DNA of 64,000 bases. Source: JAFECT01 sp036501825. GTDB taxonomy: Bacteria; Pseudomonadota; Alphaproteobacteria; Caulobacterales; Caulobacteraceae. Under the pieces are notes generated by a model that made no database searches, was not told where the DNA came from, and saw nothing but the letters and a program-made list of their open reading frames with translations. Both the position numbers and the translations under genes were made by a program. Below are positions 25,639 through 37,630 of this stretch, in pieces (the stretch's first letter is position 1; every line of letters starts with the position of its first letter). Where the stretch lies: NCBI GenBank assembly GCA_036501825.1, contig DASXZP010000026.1:124001-188000 (forward strand). Reading direction: 5' to 3'.

Positions 25639-28155
25639 ATGAAGTCGCTTTCCCGCAAGTTCCTGATCAGCGTCGGCCTGATGACCATTCTGGTCACGGC
25701 CCTGGCCTCGATCGCCGCCTATCTCGCCTTCCGCCACGAACTGGTCCAGCACCAGGTCGCGTTCATGCGCGACTACGTGCGCGAGCGGACAGACAAGGAA
25801 GACCGGCGGTTCTCGGGCCTGATCTCGCTGCACCGGGCGGCGGACACGGCCATGCGGCGGCGGATGGCGGCGATGAGCGACGCCCAGGCGGATCGGCTGT
25901 TCGACCGTTACTTTCCGCTGCAGCCCGACGGCACGCGCCGCAGCGCGCCGCAGTCTTTCGACGGCATGACCGACGCCGAGGCCGACGTGACCTATGGCCT
26001 GGGCGCCTATGTGTCGCACGGCGCGAACGTTCCGATGCTGCAGAAGAAGGCGCTGGTCGCGGCCTACGCGGTGGTCGGCCATTTCGGCGAGGCGGCGCGT
26101 CAGGACTACGACAACTTCTACTTCTTCACCCCCGATACCCGGCTCGTCATGTTCGGTCCCGAGCGGGCCGACAAACTGATGTTTTATCGCAAGACCGCGG
26201 CAGCGACCTTCGACGTCTCGCATGAAGAGATGACGCTGATCACGCTGAAGAAGAACAATCCGGCGCGCGCGATCCGCTGCACCGAACTGCGCGCCTTGCT
26301 GAGCGACGCCTCCAACAATCGGATGGCGGTGAGCTGTTCCACGCCTTTCGACGTGAACGGGGCGCAGGTGGGCGCTTTCGGTTCGTCGATCCAGCTCTCC
26401 GGCTATCTTGCACAGGCGGTGACCCAGACCTTGCCCGGCGCGAAGAACCTGGTGGTGAACGATCGCGGCGGATTGATTGCCTATCCGGGCTTCTCCAAGC
26501 CGGGCGTCGCTTCGCAAGAGACGGTCGCCAAGTTCGAGCACGACCTGCGCCTGCGCGACACGGTCGCGCTGATCCGCGCCCAGAGGCGCGACACGGGCGT
26601 CATCGACAGTCCCGACGGCAAGGACATTGTCGCCTACGGCCGCTTGGCGGGCCCGAACTGGTGGATCATGATCGACTATCCGCGTGCGCGGCTGGCCGCC
26701 GATGCAGCCAAGTCGGCGAGCTGGATCCTGCTGTTCGGCGCGCTGGCCGGCGTTGCGCAGAGCGCGTTGGTGGTCTGGCTGGCGCGCAGCCATATCGTGA
26801 CGCCGCTGCAACGGTTGGCGCAGAGTGCTTCGCTGCGCGGCCGCAAACGCCGCCGGGCCTCCGCCGCCGTGGCGGACCTCGAGGTTCGCGCCGACGAGAT
26901 CGGGGCGCTGGCGCGCGCGCTTCGCTCCGAACGCGAGAAGGTGGGCGTGTTGCTGAACACCCTGGAGGACCGGGTCAAGCGCCGCACGCGTGACCTGGAG
27001 ACCGCCAACCGCGAAAAGTCGCGCTTCCTCGCCAACATGAGCCACGAGCTGCGCACGCCCCTGAACGGCGTCGTCGCGGTGTCGGACGTGCTGGCGCGCG
27101 AACAGAAGACCAAGCGTACGCGCGAACTGGCGGAGCTGGTGGTGTCATCGGGCCGGTTGCTCGAGCGGGTGCTGACCGACATTCTCGACTTCTCCAAGAT
27201 CGAGGCCGGCCAGATGACGCTGGAAGCCGTCGACTTCGACCTGCGGGCCCTGGTGGGTCGCGTCGCCAAGCTGCATGCCGCCGTTGCCGAACAGAAGGGT
27301 CTTGCCTTCGACTGCCGCGTCGCGCCCGAGGCCGAGGGCGACTATCTCGGCGATCCGGTGCGGGTGACCCAGATTCTGTCGAACCTGCTGTCCAACGCGG
27401 TGAAGTTCACCGACAAGGGCCGGGTCGATCTGATCGTCGATCGCGCCGATGGCGGCCTGCGCTTCCGGGTCGTCGATACCGGGGTTGGCTTCGATCCCGC
27501 CACCGGCGCGCGGCTGTTCAAGCGCTTCCAGCAGGCGGACGCCTCGGTGACGCGGCGGTTCGGCGGCACGGGCCTGGGCCTGTCGATCTCGGCTTCGCTG
27601 GCGGAGCTGATGCAGGGAACGATCTGCGCGGAGTCGGAGGCGGGCAAGGGTTCGACCTTTGAACTCCGCCTCCCGTTGCCGCGCTCGGAAATTCATCACG
27701 AAGAGGCTGACGCGCCCGACACGGACGAGTCCGCGCTCACCGGCGCCAAGGTGCTGGTCGCCGAGGATCACCCGACCAACCAGCGCGTGGCGCGCCTGAT
27801 CCTCGAGGCGTCGGGGATCGAAATCGCCATGGTCGAGAACGGCGAGCTCGCGCTCGAGGCGGTGAAGACCGGCGGCTTCGACGCGGTGCTGATGGACATG
27901 CAGATGCCGGTGATGGACGGCCTGACCGCCACCCGCGAAATCCGCCGCTGGGAGGCCGAGCACGCCAAGGCGCGGCTGCCGATCATCATGCTCACCGCCA
28001 ACGCGCTCGACGAACACGTGCACGCCAGCCGCGAAGCCGGCGCCGACCGCCACGTGTCCAAGCCGCTCCGCCCCGACACCCTGCTGGCCGCCCTGAGCCA
28101 GGAAATCCTCGCCGCCCGCGAAGAAGCGGACGAAGCCAAGGGCGCGGCGGCCTAA
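25639..28155 (+). CDS. Hybrid sensor histidine kinase with large periplasmic sensor
   Basis: The 838-residue kinase has TM1 at about 9-31 and a large extracytoplasmic sensor (about 32-355, dCACHE-like by size and layout). TM2 follows at about 358-382, then a HAMP-like linker. HisKA has His near 469 (FLANMSHELRTPLNGVVAV), followed by HATPase (NLLSNAVKFTDKG, FGGTGLGLSIS) and a C-terminal receiver with phospho-acceptor Asp near 752 (AVLMDMQMPVMDG). It stands alone, 67 bases after the sulfotransferase-like gene. No cognate regulator gene is adjacent. Confidence 0.9.
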   Translation: MKSLSRKFLISVGLMTILVTALASIAAYLAFRHELVQHQVAFMRDYVRERTDKEDRRFSGLISLHRAADTAMRRRMAAMSDAQADRLFDRYFPLQPDGTRRSAPQSFDGMTDAEADVTYGLGAYVSHGANVPMLQKKALVAAYAVVGHFGEAARQDYDNFYFFTPDTRLVMFGPERADKLMFYRKTAAATFDVSHEEMTLITLKKNNPARAIRCTELRALLSDASNNRMAVSCSTPFDVNGAQVGAFGSSIQLSGYLAQAVTQTLPGAKNLVVNDRGGLIAYPGFSKPGVASQETVAKFEHDLRLRDTVALIRAQRRDTGVIDSPDGKDIVAYGRLAGPNWWIMIDYPRARLAADAAKSASWILLFGALAGVAQSALVVWLARSHIVTPLQRLAQSASLRGRKRRRASAAVADLEVRADEIGALARALRSEREKVGVLLNTLEDRVKRRTRDLETANREKSRFLANMSHELRTPLNGVVAVSDVLAREQKTKRTRELAELVVSSGRLLERVLTDILDFSKIEAGQMTLEAVDFDLRALVGRVAKLHAAVAEQKGLAFDCRVAPEAEGDYLGDPVRVTQILSNLLSNAVKFTDKGRVDLIVDRADGGLRFRVVDTGVGFDPATGARLFKRFQQADASVTRRFGGTGLGLSISASLAELMQGTICAESEAGKGSTFELRLPLPRSEIHHEEADAPDTDESALTGAKVLVAEDHPTNQRVARLILEASGIEIAMVENGELALEAVKTGGFDAVLMDMQMPVMDGLTATREIRRWEAEHAKARLPIIMLTANALDEHVHASREAGADRHVSKPLRPDTLLAALSQEILAAREEADEAKGAAA

Positions 28156-28222
28156 GTGGCCTTTTGCGGGGCTTGGCGCGCGCTGCGGATGCGGTAGGCT
28201 CTCCTGATCGGGGAGACCTTCC

Positions 28223-30022
28223 ATGAAAACCATCCTGCGCAACGGCCTGTGCGCCGCCGCCGTCATTGCATCCGCCCTTGGCCTGGGGGCCGTCGCGGCT
28301 TCGACGCCGGCCGCCGCGGAGCCCACGCTCAGCGAACTCTCTCTGCAGATGAACGTGAAGATCCCCATGCGGGACGGCACGCATCTGAACGCGACCCTGT
28401 ACCGGCCGTACGGGCAGAGCGGGCCGCTGCCGGTGATCTTCATGTTCACGCCCTATCCGGACGACACCTCGCATCCGACCGCGTCCTATTTCGCGCGTCG
28501 CGGCTTCGTCTATGCCTATGTGGATGTGCGCGGACGCGGCGATTCCGAGGGCGACTTCGTCCCGTTCGAGCGCGACGCCCAGGACGGCTACGACGTGGTC
28601 GAGTGGCTGGCGAAACAGCGGTGGTCGAACGGCAAGGTCGCCATGTTCGGCGGCTCCTACGCCGGCGGCGACCAGTGGCAGGTCGCGGGCGCGCACCCGC
28701 CGCACCTGGTGGCGATCGCGCCGGTGGCGAGCGTGCGCTACGGCGTCGACTTCCCCATGGCGCACGGGATCATGGGGTCCTACGACGAGCAGTGGCTGAC
28801 GCTGACCACCGGCCATCCGTTTCACGGCTCGACCTTCACCAACGGCGGCCTGTGGAACGACATCTACACGCGCATGTTCAAACAGGGGAAGGCGTTCTCG
28901 ACGCTGGACGTCGAGGCGGGCAATCCGAACCCGACGTTCCACACCTGGGTGAACCATCCGGACTTCGACGCCTACTGGCAGGGCCTGTCGCCGACCAAGG
29001 CTGAAATCGCCAAGATCGACATGCCCAAGCTGGTCATCACCGGCGCCCGCGACGGCGACCAGGGCGGCACGCTGTCCTTCTATCAGGACGTGGTCGACGC
29101 CAACGGCGGCCGGCACCCGGCGAACTATTTCCTGGTGGTCGGTCCGTGGGATCACGGCGGCACGCGTGATCCGAAACCCGATGTCGAGGGCGAACACTTC
29201 GGCCCGGCCAGTGTCCTCGACGTGCTGCGCCTGCATACCGAGTGGTACCGCTGGGCCATGGCGGGCGGGCCCAAGCCCGCCTTCTTCGAGAAGAACGTCG
29301 CCTACTATGTTTCGGGCGAGGGGGCCGAATGCTGGAAGTTCGCCGACTCGCTGGCGCAGGCGACCACCCACACCCAGACGCTCTATTTCAACACCGAAGG
29401 CGGCGGCGATGGTCTGTACCGCGCCGGCCTGCTGCAGGCGGAGGCCAAGGGCGCCCAGGGCGGGGCGTGGATGTCCGATCCGAGCGATCTGAGCGCCGCT
29501 GACCCCAAGCCCGCGCCTCCCGGCGACGACCTGCACGGCGACGGCCTCGTGTTCCACACTGCGCCGTTTGCGCAGGACACCGAGATCGACGGGCGCATCG
29601 GCCTGAACCTCGCACTCGCCATCGACGGGCCGGATGCGGACGTCGGCTATTCGCTGTTTCTGATCACCCCGGACGGCAAGGCCCACGGCCTCGACGACGG
29701 CGGCATTCGTGCGCGTTACCGCAAGTCGTTCGAGCACGCCGAGTGGGTGAAGCCCGGCGAGGTGAACGCCTATCGCATCGACGACGGCCAATGGTTCGCG
29801 GTCCGTGCGCCCAAGGGCTCACGTCTGCGCCTGATCCTGCGCAGCCTCAACGATCCGGGCGTCGAGAAGAACTGGAACGCGGCGAAGATGGTCGCGGACG
29901 AAACCTCGGCGGACGCACACAAGGAGCAGATCCGGCTGATCCAGAGCGCCGACCATCCCAGTTCGGTCACGATTCCGTTGGGCGACACGAACGCTGCGTG
30001 CAAGGCGTCGGCGAGCTGGTAA
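28223..30022 (+). CDS. Exported CocE/NonD-family alpha/beta hydrolase
   Basis: The 599-residue protein has a signal peptide (about residues 1-32, ending in TPAAAEP). The X-Pro dipeptidyl-peptidase-like (S15) catalytic domain starts with IPMRDGTHLNATLYRP and has nucleophile Ser145 in MFGGSYAGGDQW. The acid/base pair is probably in VITGARDGDQ and VGPWDHGG. A jelly-roll C-terminal domain occupies about 370-599. Family members cleave acyl esters, alpha-amino esters or X-Pro peptides. It shares the direction of the next esterase gene, 26 bases away, suggesting one operon. Confidence 0.85.
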   Translation: MKTILRNGLCAAAVIASALGLGAVAASTPAAAEPTLSELSLQMNVKIPMRDGTHLNATLYRPYGQSGPLPVIFMFTPYPDDTSHPTASYFARRGFVYAYVDVRGRGDSEGDFVPFERDAQDGYDVVEWLAKQRWSNGKVAMFGGSYAGGDQWQVAGAHPPHLVAIAPVASVRYGVDFPMAHGIMGSYDEQWLTLTTGHPFHGSTFTNGGLWNDIYTRMFKQGKAFSTLDVEAGNPNPTFHTWVNHPDFDAYWQGLSPTKAEIAKIDMPKLVITGARDGDQGGTLSFYQDVVDANGGRHPANYFLVVGPWDHGGTRDPKPDVEGEHFGPASVLDVLRLHTEWYRWAMAGGPKPAFFEKNVAYYVSGEGAECWKFADSLAQATTHTQTLYFNTEGGGDGLYRAGLLQAEAKGAQGGAWMSDPSDLSAADPKPAPPGDDLHGDGLVFHTAPFAQDTEIDGRIGLNLALAIDGPDADVGYSLFLITPDGKAHGLDDGGIRARYRKSFEHAEWVKPGEVNAYRIDDGQWFAVRAPKGSRLRLILRSLNDPGVEKNWNAAKMVADETSADAHKEQIRLIQSADHPSSVTIPLGDTNAACKASASW

Positions 30023-30048
30023 AACAGCGACGTCAGAGGGCGGCGTCG

Positions 30049-30996
30049 ATGAAGGCTGTGGCGATTGGTTTTTGTCTCGCGCTGGCGTGCGCGGTGTCGG
30101 GTGTTCGGGCGGAGGTGTGGCGGCCTTCGGCGGGTCATGAGCAGATTGAACTCTGGCCCGGCGCGGCCCCCGACGCCCAACCGTCGACGGGGCCGGAGAA
30201 AGTCACCGTCGTTGAGCCCAAGGAGTTCGTCGCCGGCCGCACCTGGCTCTACATCGAGAACGTTACGCGACCGACCCTGACGCTCTTCCGCCCAAGCGGA
30301 AAGAACACCGGCGCGGCGGTGATCGTGTTCCCCGGCGGCGGCTACAAGGGCCTCGCCATCGACCTGGAGGGGACCGAGATCTGCGACTGGTTGAACGCCA
30401 AGGGCGTCGCCTGCATCGTGCTGAAGTACCGCGTGCCCGACGGCGGCCCGCACGGGGAAGCAAGCTGCGACTGCCAGGTGGACCCGAAGGCGCCGATGGC
30501 GCTTGAAGACGCCCAGCGTGCGATCGGCCTGACACGATTTCACGCCGCGGCGTGGGGGATCGATCCGCACAAGATCGGGGTGATCGGCTTTTCCGCCGGC
30601 GGGCATCTGGTGGCGGACGTCAGCACCCACTGGGACAAGCGCGCCTATTCGCCCGTCGACGCGGCCGATGCGGTCAGCAGCCGCCCGGACTTCGCCATGG
30701 CAATGTATCCCGGTCACATGATGAACCACACGACCGCACCGCTGACGCTCAACCCGTTCCTGCCGGTGACCGCCCAGACGCCGCCGACCTTCATCCTGCA
30801 GGCGACCGACGATCCCGTCGATCCGGTGCAGGATTCACTCGTCTATTACATCGCCCTGCTGAACGCCGGCGTGCCGGTGGAGATGCACCTGTTCGCAACC
30901 GGCGGCCACGCGTTCGGCCTGCGCCCGACGAAGGCGCCGATCACGGGCTGGCCTGCGCTGGCGGAAGCGTGGATGAAGACGCTCGGCGTGATGTGA
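30049..30996 (+). CDS. Exported alpha/beta hydrolase (BD-FAE/acetyl xylan esterase-like)
   Basis: The 315-residue product starts at the ATG at 30049 with a signal peptide (KAVAIGFCLALACAVSGVRA). The oxyanion loop reads FPGGGYKGLA, the nucleophile elbow GFSAGGHL, and the catalytic His lies in FATGGHAFGLR. This layout is that of small secreted carbohydrate or xylan esterases and lipases. Its substrate is not predictable. It ends four bases before the convergent glyoxylate regulator gene. Confidence 0.82.
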   Translation: MKAVAIGFCLALACAVSGVRAEVWRPSAGHEQIELWPGAAPDAQPSTGPEKVTVVEPKEFVAGRTWLYIENVTRPTLTLFRPSGKNTGAAVIVFPGGGYKGLAIDLEGTEICDWLNAKGVACIVLKYRVPDGGPHGEASCDCQVDPKAPMALEDAQRAIGLTRFHAAAWGIDPHKIGVIGFSAGGHLVADVSTHWDKRAYSPVDAADAVSSRPDFAMAMYPGHMMNHTTAPLTLNPFLPVTAQTPPTFILQATDDPVDPVQDSLVYYIALLNAGVPVEMHLFATGGHAFGLRPTKAPITGWPALAEAWMKTLGVM

Positions 30997-31000
30997 CGCC

Positions 31001-32440
31001 TCACCCGTGGGTCGCGAACGGGTAGGGCGAGACTGAGCGTGACCAGTCGTCCACCGTCAGGGTGCGGGTGATCGGCGCCGCGGCGCGTTCGCGGCAGTTG
31101 GGGCGCTCGCACAGGCGGCAGGTCGGGCCGATCTCGGTGATCTGAGGCTGTTCCAGGTTCAGGCCGCGGGCATAAACCAAGCGCGACGCGTGCTTCAACT
31201 CACAGCCCAGGCCGATGGCCAGTTCACCGTCGTCGGCGCCGCTGTAGGCGGTGGCGGGGCGGCGCACCGTGCGCGACAGGGTGAAATAGCGCGTCCCGTC
31301 GGGGGTCTCGACGATCTGCACCGCGATGCGGCCCGGGTTGCGGAACACCGTGTGAATGGTCCAGCGCGGGCAGGCGCCGCCGAAGCGCGAGAACGGGAAG
31401 GCCTCGCTGGCGAAGCGCTTGGACACATTGCCCGCCTGGTCGACGCGCATCAGGAAGAACGGCACCCCGCGCGCGCCCGGCCGCGACAGGGTGGTCAGGC
31501 GGTGCGCCACCTGTTCGAAACTCATCCCGAAGCGCGCCTTCAGCAGCGACGTGTCGTAGCCCAGATGTTCGGCGGCCGCGTGGAACGGGGCGTAGGGCGC
31601 CTGAATCGCGGCGGCGAGGTAGTTGGTGAGCGACACCTTCAGTAGCCGCCGCGTCGGCAGGTCCGGCGCTGCGGCCTGTTCGATGCGCCGGTTCAGCGCC
31701 TCGGCGCCTTCGGTCTGCGCCAGCTGATAGGCGACCGCAAAGGCGCGCCCCGCGCCGGCCAGGGTTTCGGCGATCATCAGGCGACGCCGGTGAATGTCGT
31801 AGCGTCTGAGGTTGTCGACCATCACCTCCGACGGCATCACCTGCACGCGGATCTTGTGCTTGCCCGCAAGGCGCGCGACGGCCGCCGCTTCGAAGTCCCA
31901 CCCGAGCGCGTCCAGTTCGGCCGCGATCGCTTCGCCCGCCTCGTCGAGTTCGGGGAAGTGGTTGCGGTGCGCCTGGATGTAGTCGCGCACCCAGTCGGTC
32001 GGCGTCGAACCCGGCGCCACGCCGCCGTCGCTGGCGATCACCGCCTCGGGCGTCAAGGCGTCGCGTCGTCGGCCGTCCAGGAAGGCGCGATACAGCCGCA
32101 CCACCGCCTCCGCCGCGGTCGGCGCGTTTTCGACCAGCTCGTTCACCTCGTGGCGCGGGATCGCCAGTTCCTTGAACAGGGGATCGGCGAACACCTCCTG
32201 CAGGTCGGCCTCGCCGCCGCCTTCCGGGTCGCCGGTGAAACTGCGCAGATCCAGGTCATAGGTCTGCGCGAGCTTCAGCAAGAGTTGCGCGGTCACCGGG
32301 CGCTGGTTGCGCTCGACGTGGTTCAGGTAGCTCGGCGACAGGCCGAGGTCCTTGGCCATCTGGGTCTGGGAGGCCCCCAGGTCCCGTCGCAGGCGCTTCA
32401 GACGCCCGCCCAGGAACAGTTTGCGGTCCGCTTCGGCCAT
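31001..32440 (-). CDS. RamB/ScfR-family XRE transcriptional regulator of short-chain fatty acid metabolism
   Basis: The 479-residue regulator has an N-terminal XRE helix-turn-helix (about 10-65: LRRDLGASQTQMAKDLGLSP), a middle IrrE/ImmA-like domain (about 160-290, here without the HExxH protease motif) and a C-terminal DUF2083-like domain with cysteines in GPTCRLCERPNCRERA. Relatives (RamB, ScfR, PrpC-like) control glyoxylate shunt and propionate genes. It is divergent from aceA. A perfect TTTGTCA-N5-TGACAAA palindrome lies 8 bases before its start codon, so self-regulation and aceA control are likely. Confidence 0.88.
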   Translation of the reverse strand: MAEADRKLFLGGRLKRLRRDLGASQTQMAKDLGLSPSYLNHVERNQRPVTAQLLLKLAQTYDLDLRSFTGDPEGGGEADLQEVFADPLFKELAIPRHEVNELVENAPTAAEAVVRLYRAFLDGRRRDALTPEAVIASDGGVAPGSTPTDWVRDYIQAHRNHFPELDEAGEAIAAELDALGWDFEAAAVARLAGKHKIRVQVMPSEVMVDNLRRYDIHRRRLMIAETLAGAGRAFAVAYQLAQTEGAEALNRRIEQAAAPDLPTRRLLKVSLTNYLAAAIQAPYAPFHAAAEHLGYDTSLLKARFGMSFEQVAHRLTTLSRPGARGVPFFLMRVDQAGNVSKRFASEAFPFSRFGGACPRWTIHTVFRNPGRIAVQIVETPDGTRYFTLSRTVRRPATAYSGADDGELAIGLGCELKHASRLVYARGLNLEQPQITEIGPTCRLCERPNCRERAAAPITRTLTVDDWSRSVSPYPFATHG

Positions 32441-32447
32441 GAGTCAG

Positions 32448-32487
32448 TTTGTCATAGTGTGACAAATTCAGGCAAGTCATTTGTGAC
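32448..32487. promoter_or_regulatory. Candidate operator of the RamB/ScfR-type regulator
   Basis: TTTGTCA (32448-32454) and TGACAAA (32460-32466) form a perfect 7-bp inverted repeat with a 5-bp spacer. A second, weaker palindrome, GTCA-N4-TGAC (32476-32487), follows 10 bp later. Both lie between the divergent regulator and aceA start codons, close to the regulator start. This is the best candidate binding site for the regulator. Confidence 0.6.
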
Positions 32488-32592
32488 CAGATGGCTCGAT
32501 TGCCCGGCTTGGCTGTGTTTCCTTTACAGGGCTTGGGTGTTCTCTTGGCTCGGCCGGCGGTGGATTTCCTCCGGAGATCGAGGAGACACACT

Positions 32593-33888
<1,296 letters not shown>

Positions 33889-33906
33889 GACAGAGGAGTA
33901 CGTGTC

Positions 33907-34107
33907 ATGACCAAGCAGCGTTTCTGGGTGGTCGGCGGCGACTACACCTGCATGGAATTCAAATCCCTGCGTGACGGCGGATCGACCATCGTTGGTCCGT
34001 TCGAAGACCGCGACGAAGCCCAGGCCGAGTGGAAGAAGCTGTCGGAAGAACACCGCAGCAAAGCCACGGCCCGCTTCACCATCGCGTCGGAACAGATCCG
34101 GGCGTAA
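33907..34107 (+). CDS. DUF4170 domain-containing protein (66 aa)
   Basis: The short protein has the pattern FWVVGGDYTCMEFKSL ... GPFEDRDEAQAEWKKLS ... ARFTIASEQI, matching the DUF4170 family of small alphaproteobacterial proteins of unknown function. A good ribosome-binding site (AGAGGAGTA) precedes the ATG. It lies 18 bases after aceA and is probably co-transcribed with it. Confidence 0.85.
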   Translation: MTKQRFWVVGGDYTCMEFKSLRDGGSTIVGPFEDRDEAQAEWKKLSEEHRSKATARFTIASEQIRA

Positions 34108-34121
34108 GCGGCGCTTCTCGA

Positions 34122-34299
34122 TCCTCCCCGCGCGAAGCGCGCAGGGGAGGGGGACCGCCGAAGGCGGTGGAGGGGCCGACGCGACGTCGGACGACTTCCA
34201 CCGTGGCGGCTGCGCCGACGCGGACCTATCGAACGTCGGCGCTGGCCCCTCCGTCGGCTTGCGCCGACACCTCCCCTACGGCCTTCGGCCGGGGGAGGA
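34122..34299. repeat. Palindromic intergenic repeat, copy 1
   Basis: A 178-bp GC-rich element made of nested hairpins. An outer arm TCCTCCCC-(GCGCGAAGCGCGC)-AGGGGAGG is followed by ACCGCCGAAGGCGGT, a GGAGGGGCC / GGCCCCTCC pair flanking a variable centre, and a closing arm CCTCCCC-(hairpin)-GGGGGAGGA. A relative lies at 41873-42058. Such modular repeats are typical of Caulobacterales intergenic regions and can fold in RNA, where they may act as terminators or mRNA-end protectors. It separates the aceA transcript from aceB. Confidence 0.85.
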
Positions 34300-34345
34300 C
34301 CTATTTCATCTTCGACATTCGCCGCTCTGGCGCTAAACCCCGGGA

Positions 34346-35938
<1,593 letters not shown>

Positions 35939-36005
35939 CCCGGCGTCCGCCAGGAACCCTGACGGTGGTCCCTGGTTATGGCTCCTGTATGACAGGAGCG
36001 CCCCC

Positions 36006-36605
36006 ATGGATGAGCCCCTTCGCGTCAACCGTCGGGGGGTGCTTGCCGGAAGCGCGGGCATAGCGGGGGTGGGCATGGCTTCCGCTGACAGCCTTGCCGC
36101 GGAGAAGCCGTCGACGGGCGCGGTCGTGCCGCTCACCATTCCCGTCGAGCTGGTCGTCAATGGCGAGACCCGGCGTCTCGAGATCGATCCGCGCACGTCG
36201 CTGCTCGATGCGGTGCGCAACCACCTCGATCTGACCGGGTCGAAGAAGGGCTGCGACCACGGCCAGTGCGGCGCCTGCACCGTGCACGTCGACGGCCGTC
36301 GCGTGCTGTCCTGCCTCACCCTCGCGGTCGCCGTACGCGGGCCGGTCACCACGATCGAGGGGCTGGCCGGCGCCGACAAGCCGCTGCACCCCATGCAGCA
36401 GGCCTTCGTCGAGCATGACGCTTTTCAGTGCGGCTATTGCACGCCCGGCCAGATCATGTCGGCCACCGCCTGCGTGCACGAGGGCCGCACCGGATCCGAC
36501 GATGAAATCCGCGAGGCGATGAGCGGTAATCTCTGCCGCTGCGCCGCCTATCCCAATATCGTCGCCGCGGTGAAGGCCGCCGCGCAGAAGATGGCGAAGG
36601 GTTGA
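36006..36605 (+). CDS. paoA: Periplasmic aldehyde oxidoreductase, [2Fe-2S] subunit (PaoA-like)
   Basis: The 199-residue protein has a twin-arginine signal (VNRRGVLAGSAGIAGVG) and two [2Fe-2S] centres: a plant-type site with CDHGQCGACTVHVDGRRVLSC and a helical site with CGYCTPGQIM and LCRCAAY. This is the electron-transfer subunit of xanthine dehydrogenase-family enzymes; the Tat signal on this subunit and the gene order match E. coli PaoABC (YagTSR). It starts the three-gene operon. Confidence 0.92.
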   Translation: MDEPLRVNRRGVLAGSAGIAGVGMASADSLAAEKPSTGAVVPLTIPVELVVNGETRRLEIDPRTSLLDAVRNHLDLTGSKKGCDHGQCGACTVHVDGRRVLSCLTLAVAVRGPVTTIEGLAGADKPLHPMQQAFVEHDAFQCGYCTPGQIMSATACVHEGRTGSDDEIREAMSGNLCRCAAYPNIVAAVKAAAQKMAKG

Positions 36606-36608
36606 GCC

Positions 36609-37628
36609 ATGCGCCGCTTCGACTACCAGCGCGTCCGTGATCCTGCCGACGCGATCCATGCGGCTGCGGCGTTGAAGGCGCCGGCCGCGGAGACCGAATG
36701 GCCCGCGCAATATCTCGCCGGCGGCACCAATCTCGTGGACTATATGAGGCTCGACGTGGTGACGCCGCGCCGGCTGGTCGACATCAACGACCTCCAGGCG
36801 CGCTTTGGCGAGATCGATGCGACGGAGAAGGGCCTGCGTCTGGGCGCGCTGGCGCGCATGTCGACGGTCGCCGATCACCCGGCCGTGCGGCGCGATTATC
36901 CGGTCATCGCCGACAGCCTGCGCTTGGCCGCTTCAGGTCAGATTCGAAACATGGCGTCGCTCGGCGGCAATGTGCTGCAACGCACGCGGTGCAACTACTT
37001 CCGCGATGTCAGCTATGCGCACTGCAACAAGCGGGCGCCGGGATCGGGTTGCGCCGCGCTCGAGGGTGTCAACCGCAAGCACGCGGTGCTGGGCGTGTCC
37101 GACGCCTGCATCGCGACCTACCCAGGCGATTTCGCCCAGGCGCTGGTGGCGCTGGACGCCGCCGTCGACGTGGCGGGACCGGGCGGTGCGCGAACGCTGC
37201 GCTTCGAAGACCTCCACCGGGCGCCCGGCGACACGCCGGAGGTGGAAACCAACCTCGGTCCCGGGGATCTGATCCTCGGCTTCACCGTTCCCGCCGGCGC
37301 GTGGACGCGGCGTTCGCTCTATCTGAAGGTCCGCGACCGCGAGTCCTACGACTTCGCCCTGGCGTCGGCGGCGGTGGCGATCGATCTCGAGGGCGATGTC
37401 GTGCACGAGGCGCGCATCGCGCTCGGCGGCGTCGCGACCAAGCCTTGGCGAGCTCACGCCGCCGAAGCCGTGCTGAAGGGCAGGGCCCTCGACGCGGCCG
37501 CGGCCCGCGCCGCGGGCGAAGCCGCGTTCGACGGCGCCAGGACGCGCACGCAAAACGCGTTCAAGCCTGAACTCGGCCGACGGGTTCTCGCGCGCGCCCT
37601 GATGCAGGCGCGCGAGATGGAGGTCTGA
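36609..37628 (+). CDS. paoB: Aldehyde oxidoreductase FAD-binding subunit (PaoB-like)
   Basis: This 339-residue subunit has the FAD-binding motifs YLAGGTNLVDYM and GQIRNMASLGGNVLQRTRC. It also has the cysteine-bearing insertion (RCNYFRD, HCNKRAPGSGCAALEG, SDACIA) that in PaoB binds an extra [4Fe-4S] cluster and is absent from ordinary xanthine dehydrogenases. It carries electrons between the molybdenum subunit and the iron-sulfur subunit. Three bases separate it from paoA. Confidence 0.92.
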   Translation: MRRFDYQRVRDPADAIHAAAALKAPAAETEWPAQYLAGGTNLVDYMRLDVVTPRRLVDINDLQARFGEIDATEKGLRLGALARMSTVADHPAVRRDYPVIADSLRLAASGQIRNMASLGGNVLQRTRCNYFRDVSYAHCNKRAPGSGCAALEGVNRKHAVLGVSDACIATYPGDFAQALVALDAAVDVAGPGGARTLRFEDLHRAPGDTPEVETNLGPGDLILGFTVPAGAWTRRSLYLKVRDRESYDFALASAAVAIDLEGDVVHEARIALGGVATKPWRAHAAEAVLKGRALDAAAARAAGEAAFDGARTRTQNAFKPELGRRVLARALMQAREMEV

Positions 37629-37630
37629 AC

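Noticed and set aside
28223..30996. The first CocE-type hydrolase and esterase as part of the D-amino acid regulon
   Set aside because: No TGAAAA-N3-GTTG pair lies upstream, and they are 14 kb from the regulator, on the far side of the glyoxylate genes.
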